Origin: Polytrichum commune
Lineage: Eukaryota > Streptophyta > Polytrichopsida > Polytrichales > Polytrichaceae
Assembly: GCA_950295325.1 (NCBI GenBank)
Contig: OX485806.1
Span: forward strand, 53,811,169-53,875,168
Length of the DNA stretch: 64,000 nucleotides
Direction of reading: 5' to 3'
Shown here one piece after another: positions 33,581-43,571 of this stretch; position 1 is the first letter of the stretch, and every line of letters starts with the position of its first letter. A program made the position numbers and the translations under genes. Below the pieces are notes generated by a model that did no database searches, had not been told where the DNA came from, and was given only the letters and a program-made list of their open reading frames with translations.

Positions 33581-34060
33581 TAGTAGCTTTAAGCCGAGGC
33601 CAAGTATTTTGTACCTTGAGGCTCAAATAAATGGGAGGTTTGTCTCATGGGTTGACAAAGAGTTAAGGCATTCTTTTATGACCCCAAAGCTCACAAGGGA
33701 GTTGGGGTTTGCCGATTGGTAGAGTGGTGAAGCCCACCAAGGTGCGGTTTGGAAAGGGCGAACCGCATGAGACAAAGGAGGCCGCGATGCATGTAACCTT
33801 TCAATGTGGGACATTGGAATTTTGTCAAAATTTCACACCATGTGAAATAGATGAAATGCATGTCATTGTGAAGGCCGCCTTCTTTGAAACTCACATGATA
33901 GATGTGAGGTGCAAGCCGGTGTGCTTGCGGTGCATTATGATGTGTCATAATGGCAAAGAATTGAAGTTCAAATTAACAATGACTCCTATGGTAGGAGGAC
34001 CTAAGTTGAATTTGGTCTTAATGGACCGAATAAAAATAAAAATAAAACATAATAGTCATG
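33581..34060 (+). pseudogene. Family-1 aspartic protease region, inactive
   Basis: Reads ILYLEAQINGRFVSWVDKEL, RHSFMTPKLTRELGF, then HVTFQCGTLEFCQNFTPCEI and FFETHMIDVRCKPVCLR. The layout is that of gypsy retropepsin, but the expected D-T/S-G active-site triad reads D-K-E. A stop after GFADW and further frame changes follow. Confidence 0.7.
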
Positions 34061-34420
34061 GTTCAATTGGAGCAACTCCAAGGAACGTATGGGGAGGCTA
34101 GGAAAGATGGGCCTCCCCCAAACAACATTGGTGTGATGTTGGTGAAATACAAGGATGTATTCACCAATGTGTTGCCCAAAAAAAAAATTACCGCCAAGAA
34201 GTGAAAAATCACTTTGCTCAACAAGAGATTGAGCTCTTGAGGTATGTGGTGATAAATGAAGTTGGTGGACGAACATGAAGAATGTCAAGGCAATCCAAAA
34301 AGAGAATTGGCCCTTGATTCAAAAGGGCTTAGGTCATTTGTTGGCCTAGCCAATTAGTACCACAACTTCATTCGAGAGTTTTCTAAGGTTGCTAGGACCT
34401 TATTCAACTTATTGAGGAAA
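34061..34420 (+). pseudogene. RT remnant with the catalytic core deleted
   Basis: VMLVKYKDVFTNVLPK (before RT) is followed within ~60 bp by sequence equivalent to EFLRYVVTKE and KVKAIQK..LIQKGL (connection), then RSFVGLANYYHNFIREFSKV (frame changes). Fingers and palm with YxDD, about 150-200 residues, are absent. The reverse copy at 29260-29560 has the same gap, so the deletion is inherited. Confidence 0.8.
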
Positions 34421-35337
34421 ATGGCTATCCCAAGAGTGGGATGAGCCTTGTCACCAAGCCTTTGGGGGGCTCAAAAACAAGTTCTCTTCGCCGCCCGTGC
34501 TTAAGTTCGCGGACTTTGACAAACCTTTTGAGGTGCATACGGGGGCGAGTGACTTTAGCATTGGCGGATGTTGAGGCAAAATGGATGGCCATTGCATATA
34601 AGAGCATGAATCTCGATGGTTGTCCGACCTTGTCCAACTTATGCAAGAAATGGCTATCCCAAAAGTGGGACGAGCTTTGCCACCAAGTCTTTAAGGAGCT
34701 TAAGACCAAGTTTTCTTCGCCGCCCGTGCTCAAGTTTGCGAAATTTGACAAACCTTTTGAGGTGCATACGGGGGCGAGTAACTTTACCATTGGCGGATGT
34801 TGATCCAAGATGGATGCCCATTGCATATGGGAGCATTAAGCTTAAAGGTTGTCAAACCTTGTGCGACTTGTGAAAGAAATGGCTATCCCAAGAGTGGGAT
34901 GAGCCTTGCCACCAAGTCTTTGAGAAGCTTAAGAGCAAGTTCTCTTCGCCGCCCGTGCTCAAGTTCGCGGAGTTTGACAAACCTTTTGAGGTGCATACGG
35001 GGGCGAGTGACTTTACCATTGGCGGATGTTGAGGCAAGATGGATGGCCATGGCATATGAGAGCATGAAGCTCGATGGTTGTCCCACCTTGTGCGACTTGT
35101 GGAAGAAATGGCTATCCCAAGAGTGGGATGATGTTTGTCACGAGTCTTTGGGGAGCTTAACACCAAGTTCTCTTCGCCGCCTGTGCTCAAGTTCGCGGAG
35201 TTTGACAAACCTTTCGAGGTGCATACGGGGGTGAGTGCCTTTGCCAATGGTGGATTATGTGTAAGATGGATGGCCATTGCATATGGGAGCATAAAGCTCG
35301 ATGGTTGTCAAAGAAGACAACCAACTCATGACAAAGA
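34421..35337 (+). repeat. 229-bp tandem array of RT-connection/RNase H sequence (4 units)
   Basis: ATGGCTATCCCAA starts at 34421, 34650, 34879 and 35108, exactly 229 bp apart. Each unit encodes, in its own frame, KWLSQEWDE..CHQVF..LK, then FSSPPVLKFAEFDKPFEVHT and a WMAIAYESMKLDGC-like end. This is the end of RT and start of RNase H. 229 is not a multiple of three. Confidence 0.93.
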
Positions 35338-35640
35338 ACTTCTTTGCCGTAGTGCATTGCTTGAAGATGTGGCGACATTATATGGGGTCGCACAAAGCAA
35401 AGGTCTACATGGACAATGTGTCCTAAAAGTATTTTGACATACAAGCGTAAGTGAACGCCAAGTCATTGCGGTGGCATGATAGTTTGGCGCTTATAAAGGT
35501 GGATTTGATCCACAAACCGGACCGTGGAAATGTGGTGCCGGATGCGCGAAGTAGACCGGAAGAGTTCCAAGCAATGAGAACCATCCAAACCTTGTGGCTA
35601 ATGTGTGCCGGCAAAGGAAACTTGTGATGCAAGATACGGG
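35310..35640 (+). pseudogene. Family-1 RNase H remnant
   Basis: Frames read KNFFAVVHCLKMWRHYMGSH, KVYMDNVS, then WHDSLALIKVDLIHKPDRGN and VVPDARS, matching the second half of gypsy RNase H (ELLAVV..LK.WRHYL, TDN, KPG..N..ADALSR). A stop interrupts it. Confidence 0.75.
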
Positions 35641-36870
35641 AGGGGTAAATTAACTACCCCAAAGCACAAAAGCTTTTAGGTGAGCTTCGCAAGAGCAAGG
35701 TGCTCAAAGATGTTAAGGTGGTGAACGGATTGTTCAAGTGCAAGCAAAGTTGGGTGTATGTGCCACAAGGCAAGTTGAGGCTATCGGTTTGGAAGGAAGA
35801 ATATGATAGTCCTATTGCCTGCCATATCAAAAAGCCGCCATAGAATGGTGTCATGAGGGTACCATTGGTGGTGCATAAAGGAAGATATAGCCGACTTTGT
35901 GAAGGCTTGAATCAAAGTGCCAAGTGAACCGAGCCTCTTACCAAAAGCAAGGCGGCTTCTTGCAACCGTTGCGTATCCCGTTGGCGCCATGGCATGGTAT
36001 GTGCATGGACTTGATCACAAGTTTGCCGGAGTCACATGGGTATGATGCCATCTTGTTGATGGTAGAGCGGTTTGCCAAGTGGGCACACATGGTGCCGATT
36101 GTGGGAACCGCCACCGCGTTGGAGACCGCATAGCCTTTTCTCAAAGGATGGTTGAGGCACCACGGGTTGCCAAGAGTGATTGTGTGGGATCAAGATCCAA
36201 AGTTCACAAGTGCATTTTCAATGCATTTCTCTAAGGAGGTCGGAATGAAACTAAGGTTTAGCACAACCTTGCATTCCCAAATGAATGGGAAATCGGAGCG
36301 TGTGAATGGAATCTTGAAGCAATACTTGAGGAACTTGGTGGGGGCGGACCAAGGAGATTGGGCGGACTATGTGGGTCGAGCGGAGTGTAATTGCAATGTA
36401 GCCACGCACTTGGCTACCAAGGGGTGGTCTTTGGTGGTGGCTTATGGAGTGGATGCGCTCCAACCTATTAACCTAGCTCTCGAGGGGGCACATTCAACAC
36501 TAGAGTTCAACCAAGATGGTGAGGACTTGGCCAAGAAGCGTGAACAAGTCTTGGAGATGACCAAGTTGTTGGTGGAGAAAGCCCGAAGGTGCTACGGAGT
36601 GCAAGTCAATGCCGGAAGACGCGAAGTGGAGAATGAGGTGGGCCAAAAGGCGTTGTTGAATGTGAACAACTTCACTTAGCCGGAAGGCCTCACTCCAAAG
36701 TTCATGTCCAAAATTGGAGCTTCGTTTCCCATTGTGGAACAAGTGGTCAAGGACATATATAAGTTGGAATTACCGCCGGAGATCAAAGTGCATCCGACAT
36801 TTCATGTCTGATTACGAAAGTCATTTTAGGACGACACCTTGTGGCCCGATCACAAGCAAGTGATTAGGCC
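35640..36870 (+). pseudogene. Family-1 integrase, one stop in the core
   Basis: A zinc-binding region remnant (35900-35960, QGGFLQPL where CxxC is expected), then the catalytic core. The first Asp is in MCMDLITSLPESHGYDAILL, the second in WDQDPKFTSAF, and the Glu in KSERVNGILKQYLRNLVGAD, so all three DDE residues remain. A TAG near 36131 separates the first Asp from the rest. The C-terminal region has LELPPEIKVHPTFHV. It is the best preserved domain of the element. Confidence 0.85.
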
Positions 36871-36904
36871 ACCTCCCGACGTTGTGGACATCATTTGGAA
36901 CATG

Positions 36905-37110
36905 AGGTAAGAGGGCATCCTCAAGTGTAGGAAGCCCAAGTGAAAAGGAAAGAAAAAGTACAAAGGAATACTTGGTGAAATGGTGAGGATACCATGAGAA
37001 AGAAACCGCTTGGGTGGCGGCAAGAGACATGGTCAACACCAATGAATTGGTGAAGCACTTTGAAGAAACTAAGGCTAGACATTCCAATAAAAAGAAGCGT
37101 AGGCATTGAT
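36905..37110 (+). pseudogene. Chromodomain remnant
   Basis: GILKCRKPK in one frame, then YLVKW-stop-GYHEKETAW and ARDMVNTNELVKHFEETKA. This is the chromodomain layout (YLVKW.GY...E.TWE...L...ELL..F) found at the C-terminus of chromovirus integrases, so family 1 descends from a chromovirus. 37110-37911 is noncoding 3' internal sequence. Confidence 0.75.
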
Positions 37111-37911
37111 GAGGACATCAATCTCCTTTAGTGGGGGAGAGACTCTAGTAGCAAACATAGCTTCGAGGTTAATTCCTCCACAACATGCACTTGTTCTTTG
37201 GCTTGAGGGAATAAAGTCCAAACTTTAGTGGTGCAAAGAGAAAAGTATGAGATGAGGTCCTAGTCTTGTACTTGTGTTTGGTTAATGGAAGAGGGGGAAT
37301 AGACATGCCAAACTAGGTTGGGTAAGCCGAGTAATTGGGGGCCATGGCTTGGAGGGGCCTTGGATAAAACCAAGAAACTTCTTAGTTGTGGGCTTGTCCG
37401 GGCGGGGACAAGGTGATGGCGCGTGCTCATAAAAGTGCTACCCGCGAGCTAACGAGAGTTGGCGCATGGGAGTCATGAACCCATGTCTCGAAAGAGCAAA
37501 GTGGGAACCGAGTCGGGCGGGACTTGGCATCACCCCCGTGCGATCGAGGCGTGGCTTAACAATGGAAAGCCATCTCGGAGTTGCAACCGAGACAACTTAG
37601 TGGAAGCGTTGAGGTCTCGCCTAGATGTGTCACGTTAGGCTAGTGGAGCCTAACGGGGGAGGCCCCAAAGGAGGGGCAACCCAAGTGAGTCCCAAAGTAG
37701 GTGGGTCTAGTATAGGTTAGGTCCTTGGATGAGAGATCCAAGGTCGCTAACGGACCACCTAGGAACGACACCTTTGGGACCATGCCAAATTTGAAGATGC
37801 ATTGTGGGGGTCGCGCCCTAAGGTAAACACAATGCCGCACCATAGAGGATGGCAACTTGAGAATTGGTGTGCCGACTACGAGTATAGTCGATGAGGGCAT
37901 CGACTCCGTTT

Positions 37912-37923
37912 GGTGGGGGTGAG
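37912..37923 (+). other. Polypurine tract
   Basis: GGTGGGGGTGAG, mostly purine, directly before the 3' LTR. The expected primer for plus-strand DNA synthesis; also present at 15732-15743. Confidence 0.75.
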
Positions 37924-38896
37924 TGTCGCGCACCTCTCCATAAGGAGTGCCCGAAACACCATGGGCACAAGGGGGACCCCGGAGTGACACCCGGGACTTG
38001 TGGCGCCGTTGGTGAGAGGGCCCAAGTGATCCTAGTGTGGGTGAGGGCCCCGGGCGTTGGGAACGCCTCCCACCCACAAAGACTAGGAGGCATGAGGGTG
38101 AGGCCATGAGCTATGCGTAGCTCATGGCGTGGTGATTCTAGAATGCTCAAGATCACCTCAATCGGAGGTGTGAGCTAGGAGTTATGGCCATTTGAGTGGG
38201 GTGCTGTCCCGGGACAGCGCCCTGGTACAGCAGTGCCTGGGAGTGATTCCCGGGACTGCCAAGGTTCAAACAGGCATAACTTCCTCAAGCCTTGCCCGAA
38301 TGGGGCAAGCAAGGAGTCCATCGGCATCTACGTGAAGCGTAGATGAGGATGGAGTGGTTGGTTGTTATGATCAGACATCATACAAGGAAGTTATGATGGT
38401 CTGAAGCTGCTGGGGGGGTTCTAGGCCCAGCAGCTAAGGGAAAATGTCCACTTGGCCCCAACTCTTGGTAGAGAGACAAGAGGTTGGTTGGCGGTGGGGT
38501 AGGGGCTCCGTGTAGAGTCCTAGAGGCTTATATGGGTGAGGCGGTGTGGCCTCACCCACCCGAGGCCGAACGGCACGGCCTCCATGGGCATTGGCCCATT
38601 GTGAGGTCATAGTTGCCTAGTATGGTTCGGGTTGTTGTAGTGTTGCTCCGGCAACGCGATGATCAACATAGGATTGGACTTCCATGGATGGAAGTCCACA
38701 TTGGGGAAATGGGTTACCGATTAAGGGGTGAGTCCCGAAAGCAAAGTAGGAGGGTTGGTTCCCTCCTATGAACTATTGGTCCGGGGTAAGAGGAGCTATC
38801 CATTAGCATGGCGGAATGCGAAGGGTTAGCGCTCGTAACCTTTGCTAGAAACGAAAATTGGCAAGATTATTAAGGGACCTAGCAAGGGTTGCGACA
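37924..38896 (+). mobile_element. 3' LTR of the complete family-1 element
   Basis: 973 bp and identical by eye to the 5' LTR at 31617-32589. Followed by the CAGAC target duplication. Confidence 0.95.
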
Positions 38897-38901
38897 CAGA
38901 C

Positions 38902-39557
38902 TCTTGCTGGACCAACTTCTCCTCCCATCTTCCCTGCTCGATGATATACCTTGTCACCCACTACTGCTCGGCGCAATCCACAAGAATTCTGGCAGCGCTT
39001 CGTCGCCCAGCTGCATTCCTTCGCCTCTACCACCATCATCCTCCATCCCCAATAAAAACAGACCGGGGGATTCACTCCCCTCAGTTCGATGATTCCAAGC
39101 ACTCCCCTTCGACCAAACAGGGTTCTGCACCCGTCCTCCTATCCACACTTCGCCGGGGTGCCTCCCTCTTGCGAGACTCTCTTCGAACCGAAACAAGGGA
39201 CCCCCCCCCTTTCCCAGATCCGGGAATTCAGTGCCTTACCCAACCGTGGTAACGACCTCACTCCTTCAATGAACCCATTCAAGGCCTTAAACAAACGCCC
39301 ACGCACCTAGAAACAACTACTTGTTTTACACTCAAGCCCCACCTAAGCCTTAACAACCATCTACGAATCATAATTTTAACCACACAAGCCTCGATTCCTA
39401 GTAACACCGATTCAATTCTTTAACCTCACTCTAATCTAAACATAAAAGCTTCACTCTTTATATCTTTTTGAATGACTGAATAAATACCAAAGCGTAAGTT
39501 CTAATGGTTTTTTGGGATTGATAACACATGTGGGCACCAATTTGGGCTCACAAACCT
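38902..39557 (-). mobile_element. Family X LTR, right half
   Basis: Continuation of 30208-31611 after the nested element. It ends TTTGGGCTCACA at 39552 and is followed by AACCT (39553-39557), one base different from AACTT on the left. On both sides reverse family-1 internal sequence resumes, which fixes the ends. The outermost bases are imperfect inverted repeats (TGTCAGCCAC / TGTGAGCCCA). Confidence 0.7.
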
Positions 39558-40064
39558 CAATAAACTCTGGAAATTTGAACATGGTATTCACCACCCGCCT
39601 TTGAAACCCAACCTAAAATGATGAATTTCTTACAAAGCTTGTCCATTTTAGGTGTATCCTTCATTTAGGCATTTGAATAGCACACATAGGCCTTAAGAGG
39701 CCCCGGGTGCCTCATTCGCACCAAGTTCATTCCAACATCATCACATTCTAAGCACTTTACAATGGAATTTCAATCCAACATTCCTACCTTCCAAGCTTTC
39801 GGGTGCATTCGGTATTTTAGCCCCCGAATATTTTTCGAGGTTTCCGGGAGCCCTTTCAAAAGACTCCTCCATTTTCCTTACCGAATCCACCCTCATGCCC
39901 ACCATTGTCATTAGCACCAATGGTATGGTCAAACTCCACTTGCACATGATCCTTGTTCCAATTTGAGCTTCACAACCTTTTGGAAACCCCGGGCTCACCA
40001 TCGTAACCCGCAATTTTTTACAGCCATGTCTCCCTCAAAGTGCTAGCTCAAATACTGGAAACCT
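39558..40064 (-). mobile_element. Family-1 internal 5' region of the outer element
   Basis: Reverse counterpart of 32604-33080, including MRVDSVRKMEESFERAPGN, followed by the primer-site context. It completes the order LTR-primer site-5' region-(family X)-pol of the outer element. Confidence 0.8.
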
Positions 40065-40076
40065 ACTCTGATACCA
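40065..40076 (-). other. Primer-binding site (reverse)
   Basis: Minus strand TGGTATCAGAGT, two bases from the LTR start at 40079. It marks 40079-42859 as the 5' LTR of the outer element. Confidence 0.88.
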
Positions 40077-40078
40077 CG

Positions 40079-42859
40079 TATCGCAACCCTTGTTCGTTCC
40101 CTTAACAATCTTGCCAATTTTTGTTTCTAGCAAAGGTTACGAGCGCTAACCCATCGCATTCCGCCATGCTAATGCTTAACTCCTCCTACCCGGGACCTTA
40201 TAGTTCAAAGGAGGGAATCAACCCTCTTACTTTGCTTTCGGGATTCACCCCTTAATCGGTAACCCATTCCTAGATGTGGACTTCCATCCATGGAAGTCCA
40301 ATCCCATGTTGATCATCGCATTGCCGGAGCAACACTACAACAACCCGAACCATACTAGGCAACTATTGCCTCACAATGGGCCAAAGCCCATGGAAGCCGT
40401 GCCGTTCGGCCTCGGGTGGGTGAGGCCACACCACCTCACCCATATAAGCCTCTAGGACTCTACGTGGGGCCCCTACCCCACCGTCACGAAACCTTTTGTC
40501 TCTCTACCAAGAGTTGGGGCCAAGTAGATATTTTCCCTTAGCCGCTAGGCCTAGTAGCCCCCAATAGCTTCAGACCATCATAACTTCCTTGTATGATGTC
40601 TGATACAAACACGAAACCACTCCATCTTCATCTACGCTTCACGTCGATGATGATGGACTCCTCATTTGCCCCAATCCGAGCAAGTCTTGGGGAAGTTATG
40701 CCTGTTTGAACCTTGGCAATCCCGGGAATCATTCCCAGGCACTGCTGTACCAGGGTGCAGTCTGTCGCGCACCTCTCCATGAGGAGTGCCCGCAACACCA
40801 TGGGCACAAGGGGGACCCCGGAGTGACACCCGGGACTTGTGGCGCCATTGGTGAGAGGGCCCAAGTATTCTTAGTGTGGGTGAGGGCCCCGGGCGTTGAG
40901 AACGCCTCTCACCCACGGGGACTAAGAGTCATGAGGGTAAGGCCATAAGTTATGAGTAGCTTATGGCGGTGGAATTCTAGAATGCTAAGGAACACCTCAA
41001 TCGGAGGTGCTAGCTAGGAGATATGGCCATTTGAGTGGGGCGCTGTCCCGGGACAGCACCCTGGGACAGTGACCTGGGAGTGGTGCCCGGGACTGCCAAG
41101 GTTTGAAGAGCCATAACTTCCTCAATACTTGCCCAAATGAGGCAAGTGATGGGTCCATCGGTATCTATGCAAAGCGTAGGTGACGATAGAGTGGTCTCTT
41201 GAGATCATCCAACATCATATGTAGAAGTTATGGTGGTCTGAAGCTGCTGGGGGGGTTCTAGCCCCAGCGGCTAAGGGAAAATGTCCACTTGGCCCCAACC
41301 CTTGTAGAGAGACAAAAGGATACTTGATGGTGGGGTAGGGGCCCCGCCCAGAGTCCTAGAGGCTTATATGGGTGAGGCGACTTAGCCGACCGACCCCCAG
41401 AGCACACTTGGCAATGTGCTCCGGGTAGTTGTAGTGTTGTTTTGGCAACACGATGATCAACTCAAGAGTGGACTTCCATGGATAGAAGTCCACCTTAGCC
41501 ATGGGCTACCTACTAAGGGGAGAGTCCCGAATGCATGTGTAGGAGGGTTTGGTGACCAAGCCATGAGCTTGAAGGTCCGCGGTTTTGGGAGCTAACCATG
41601 CATGTGCGTGGGATGTGCAGGTTAGCGCTCGTGGCACTTGCTAGGTGGGAAAGGCGGTCAAGCTAAGTGAAGGAAAACTAGCAAGGGTTGTGACACCCAG
41701 GACTTGTGGTGCCATTGGTGAGAGGGCCCAAGTACTCTTAGGGTGGGTGAGGGCCCCGGGCATTGAGAACGCCTCTCACACACGGGGACTAAGAGTCATG
41801 AGGGTAAGGCCATAAGTGTTGAGTAGCTTATGGCGGTGGAATTCTAGAATGCTAAGGAACACCTCAATCGGAGGTGCAAGCTAGGAGATATGGCCATTTG
41901 AGTGGGGCGCTGTTCCGGGACAGCACCCTGGGACAGCAGTGACCTGGGAGTGGTGCCCGGGACTGCCAAGGTTTGAAGAGCCATAACTTCCTCAATACTT
42001 GCCCAAATGAGGCAAGTGAGGGGTCCATCGGTATCTATGCAAAGCGTAGGTGACGATAGAGTGGTCTCTTGAGATCATCCAACATCATATGTAGAAGTTA
42101 TGGTGGTCTGAAGCTGCTGGGGGGGTTCTAGCCCCAGCGGCTAAGGGAAAATGTCCACTTGGCCCCAACCCTTGTAGAGAGACAAAAGGATACTTGATGG
42201 TGGGGTAGGGGCCCCGCCCAGAGTCCTAGAGGCTTATATGGGTGAGGCGACTTAGCCGACCGACCCCCAGAGCACACTTGGCAATGTGCTCCGGGTAGTT
42301 GTAGTGTTGTTTTGGCAACACGATGATCAACTCAAGAGTGGACTTCCATGGATAGAAGTCCACCTTAGCCATGGGCTACCTACTAAGGGGAGAGTCCCGA
42401 ATGCATGTGTAGGAGGGTTTGGTGACCAAGCCATGAGCTTGAAGGCCCGCGGTTTTGGGAGCTAACCATGCATGTGCGTGGAATGTGCAGGTTAGCGCTC
42501 GTGCCACTTGCTAGGTTGGAAAGGCGGTCAAGCTAAGTGAAGGAAAACTAGCAAGGGTTGCGACACAGTCCCAGGACAGCGCCCCATTCAAATGGCCATA
42601 ACTCCTAGCTCACACCTCCGATTAAGGTGATCTTAAGCGTTCTAGAATCACCAAGCCATGAGCTACGCATTGCTCTTGGCCTTACCCTCATGCCTCCTAG
42701 TCTGCGTGGGTGGGAGGCGTTCCCAACGCATGGGGCCCTCACCCACACTAGGATCACTTGGGCCCTCTCACCAACGACATTACAAGTCCCGGGTGTCACT
42801 CCGGGGTCCCCGTTGTGCCCATGGTGTTTCGGGCACTCCTCATGGAGAGGTGCGCGACA
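40079..42859 (-). mobile_element. Family-1 5' LTR (reverse) of the outer element, split by an LTR dimer
   Basis: Pieces 40079-40757 and 42571-42859 form one LTR interrupted at CAGTC. It matches 24148-25101. It ends GTGCGCGACA at 42859 within an older forward LTR. Flanks (CCACG left of 24148, AAGAG right of 42859) do not match, so the original target site has been rearranged on one side. Confidence 0.85.
40758..42570 (+). mobile_element. Tandem LTR dimer, divergent family-1 subfamily, target duplication CAGTC
   Basis: A first LTR at 40763-41695 (ending GGTTGTGACA) runs straight into a second lacking its first ~62 bp (41691-42565). The join is at TGACACCC, which occurs at the LTR end and about 60 bp inside it. 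CAGTC flanks the whole at 40758-40762 and 42566-42570. The halves differ at only a few bases. No internal sequence remains. Confidence 0.9.
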
Positions 42860-43571
42860 AAGAGTCACGAGGTTAAAACCATGAGTTATGTGTGCTTATG
42901 GCATGTGAATTTATAATGCTCAAGAATACCTCAATCGGAGGTGTGATCTAGGAGATGTGGCAATTTGAGTGGGGTGCTATCCTGGGATAGCATTTTGGTA
43001 CAAAAGTTGCTAGGGAGTGGCTCCTAGGATTGCCAAGGTCCAGGGATAATCTTAGGAAATTATGTTGTTTTGAAGTTGTTGGGGGCTTCCATCCCCAACA
43101 GCTAAGGGAAAATGTCTAGTTGGCCCCAACTCCTTGTAGAGAGACAAAAGGTTTCTTGACGGTGGGGTAGGGGCCCTACCAAAAGTCCTTGAGACTTATA
43201 TGGGTGAGGCGGTGTGGCCGCTAAACCCACGCGATGCCGAATGACACGGCATCCACGGGCATTGGCCCAACATGGGGATATAGTTGCCTAGTATGGTTTG
43301 GATTGTTGTAATGTTTCTCCAGCAACATGAGGATCAACTAAATATTAGACTTCCATGGATGGAAGTTTACATCTTACCAATGGTTATTGATTAAGCGGTG
43401 AGTCTCAAATGCAAAAGTAGGAGGGTTGGTCCCCTCTTATGGACTAAAACGTTTGTGGGATGGGTAGCTAACCATTTGCATGGTGGAATGCTTAGGGTTA
43501 GCGCTCATGACCCTTGCTAGAATTGAAAAAATGACAAATTTAGTTAAGCGGAGCTAGCGAGGGTTGCGACA
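42860..43571 (+). mobile_element. Older family-1 LTR, 3' three-quarters
   Basis: Forward LTR sequence beginning in the AAGAGTCA(T/C)GAGG region and ending GGTTGCGACA at 43571, with many substitutions. Its first ~180 bp are missing; the outer nested element joins it at 42859/42860. Confidence 0.82.

Larger units (their letters stand above)
31612..38901 (+). mobile_element. Complete family-1 chromovirus-like LTR retrotransposon, recent, coding-dead
   Basis: LTRs at 31617-32589 and 37924-38896 (973 bp each), identical by eye. Exact target duplication CAGAC (31612-31616, 38897-38901), iMet primer site and polypurine tract are all present. The internal region is 5.3 kb with protease, RT remnant, RNase H, integrase and chromodomain remains, all interrupted by stops and frameshifts. 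Identical LTRs mean recent transposition, so proteins must have come from another element. It sits inside family X. Confidence 0.95.

Noticed and set aside
34421-35337. 229-bp, 178-bp and 56-bp arrays as CRISPR-like
   Set aside because: Eukaryotic context, no short conserved repeats separated by unique spacers; these are head-to-tail tandem repeats.
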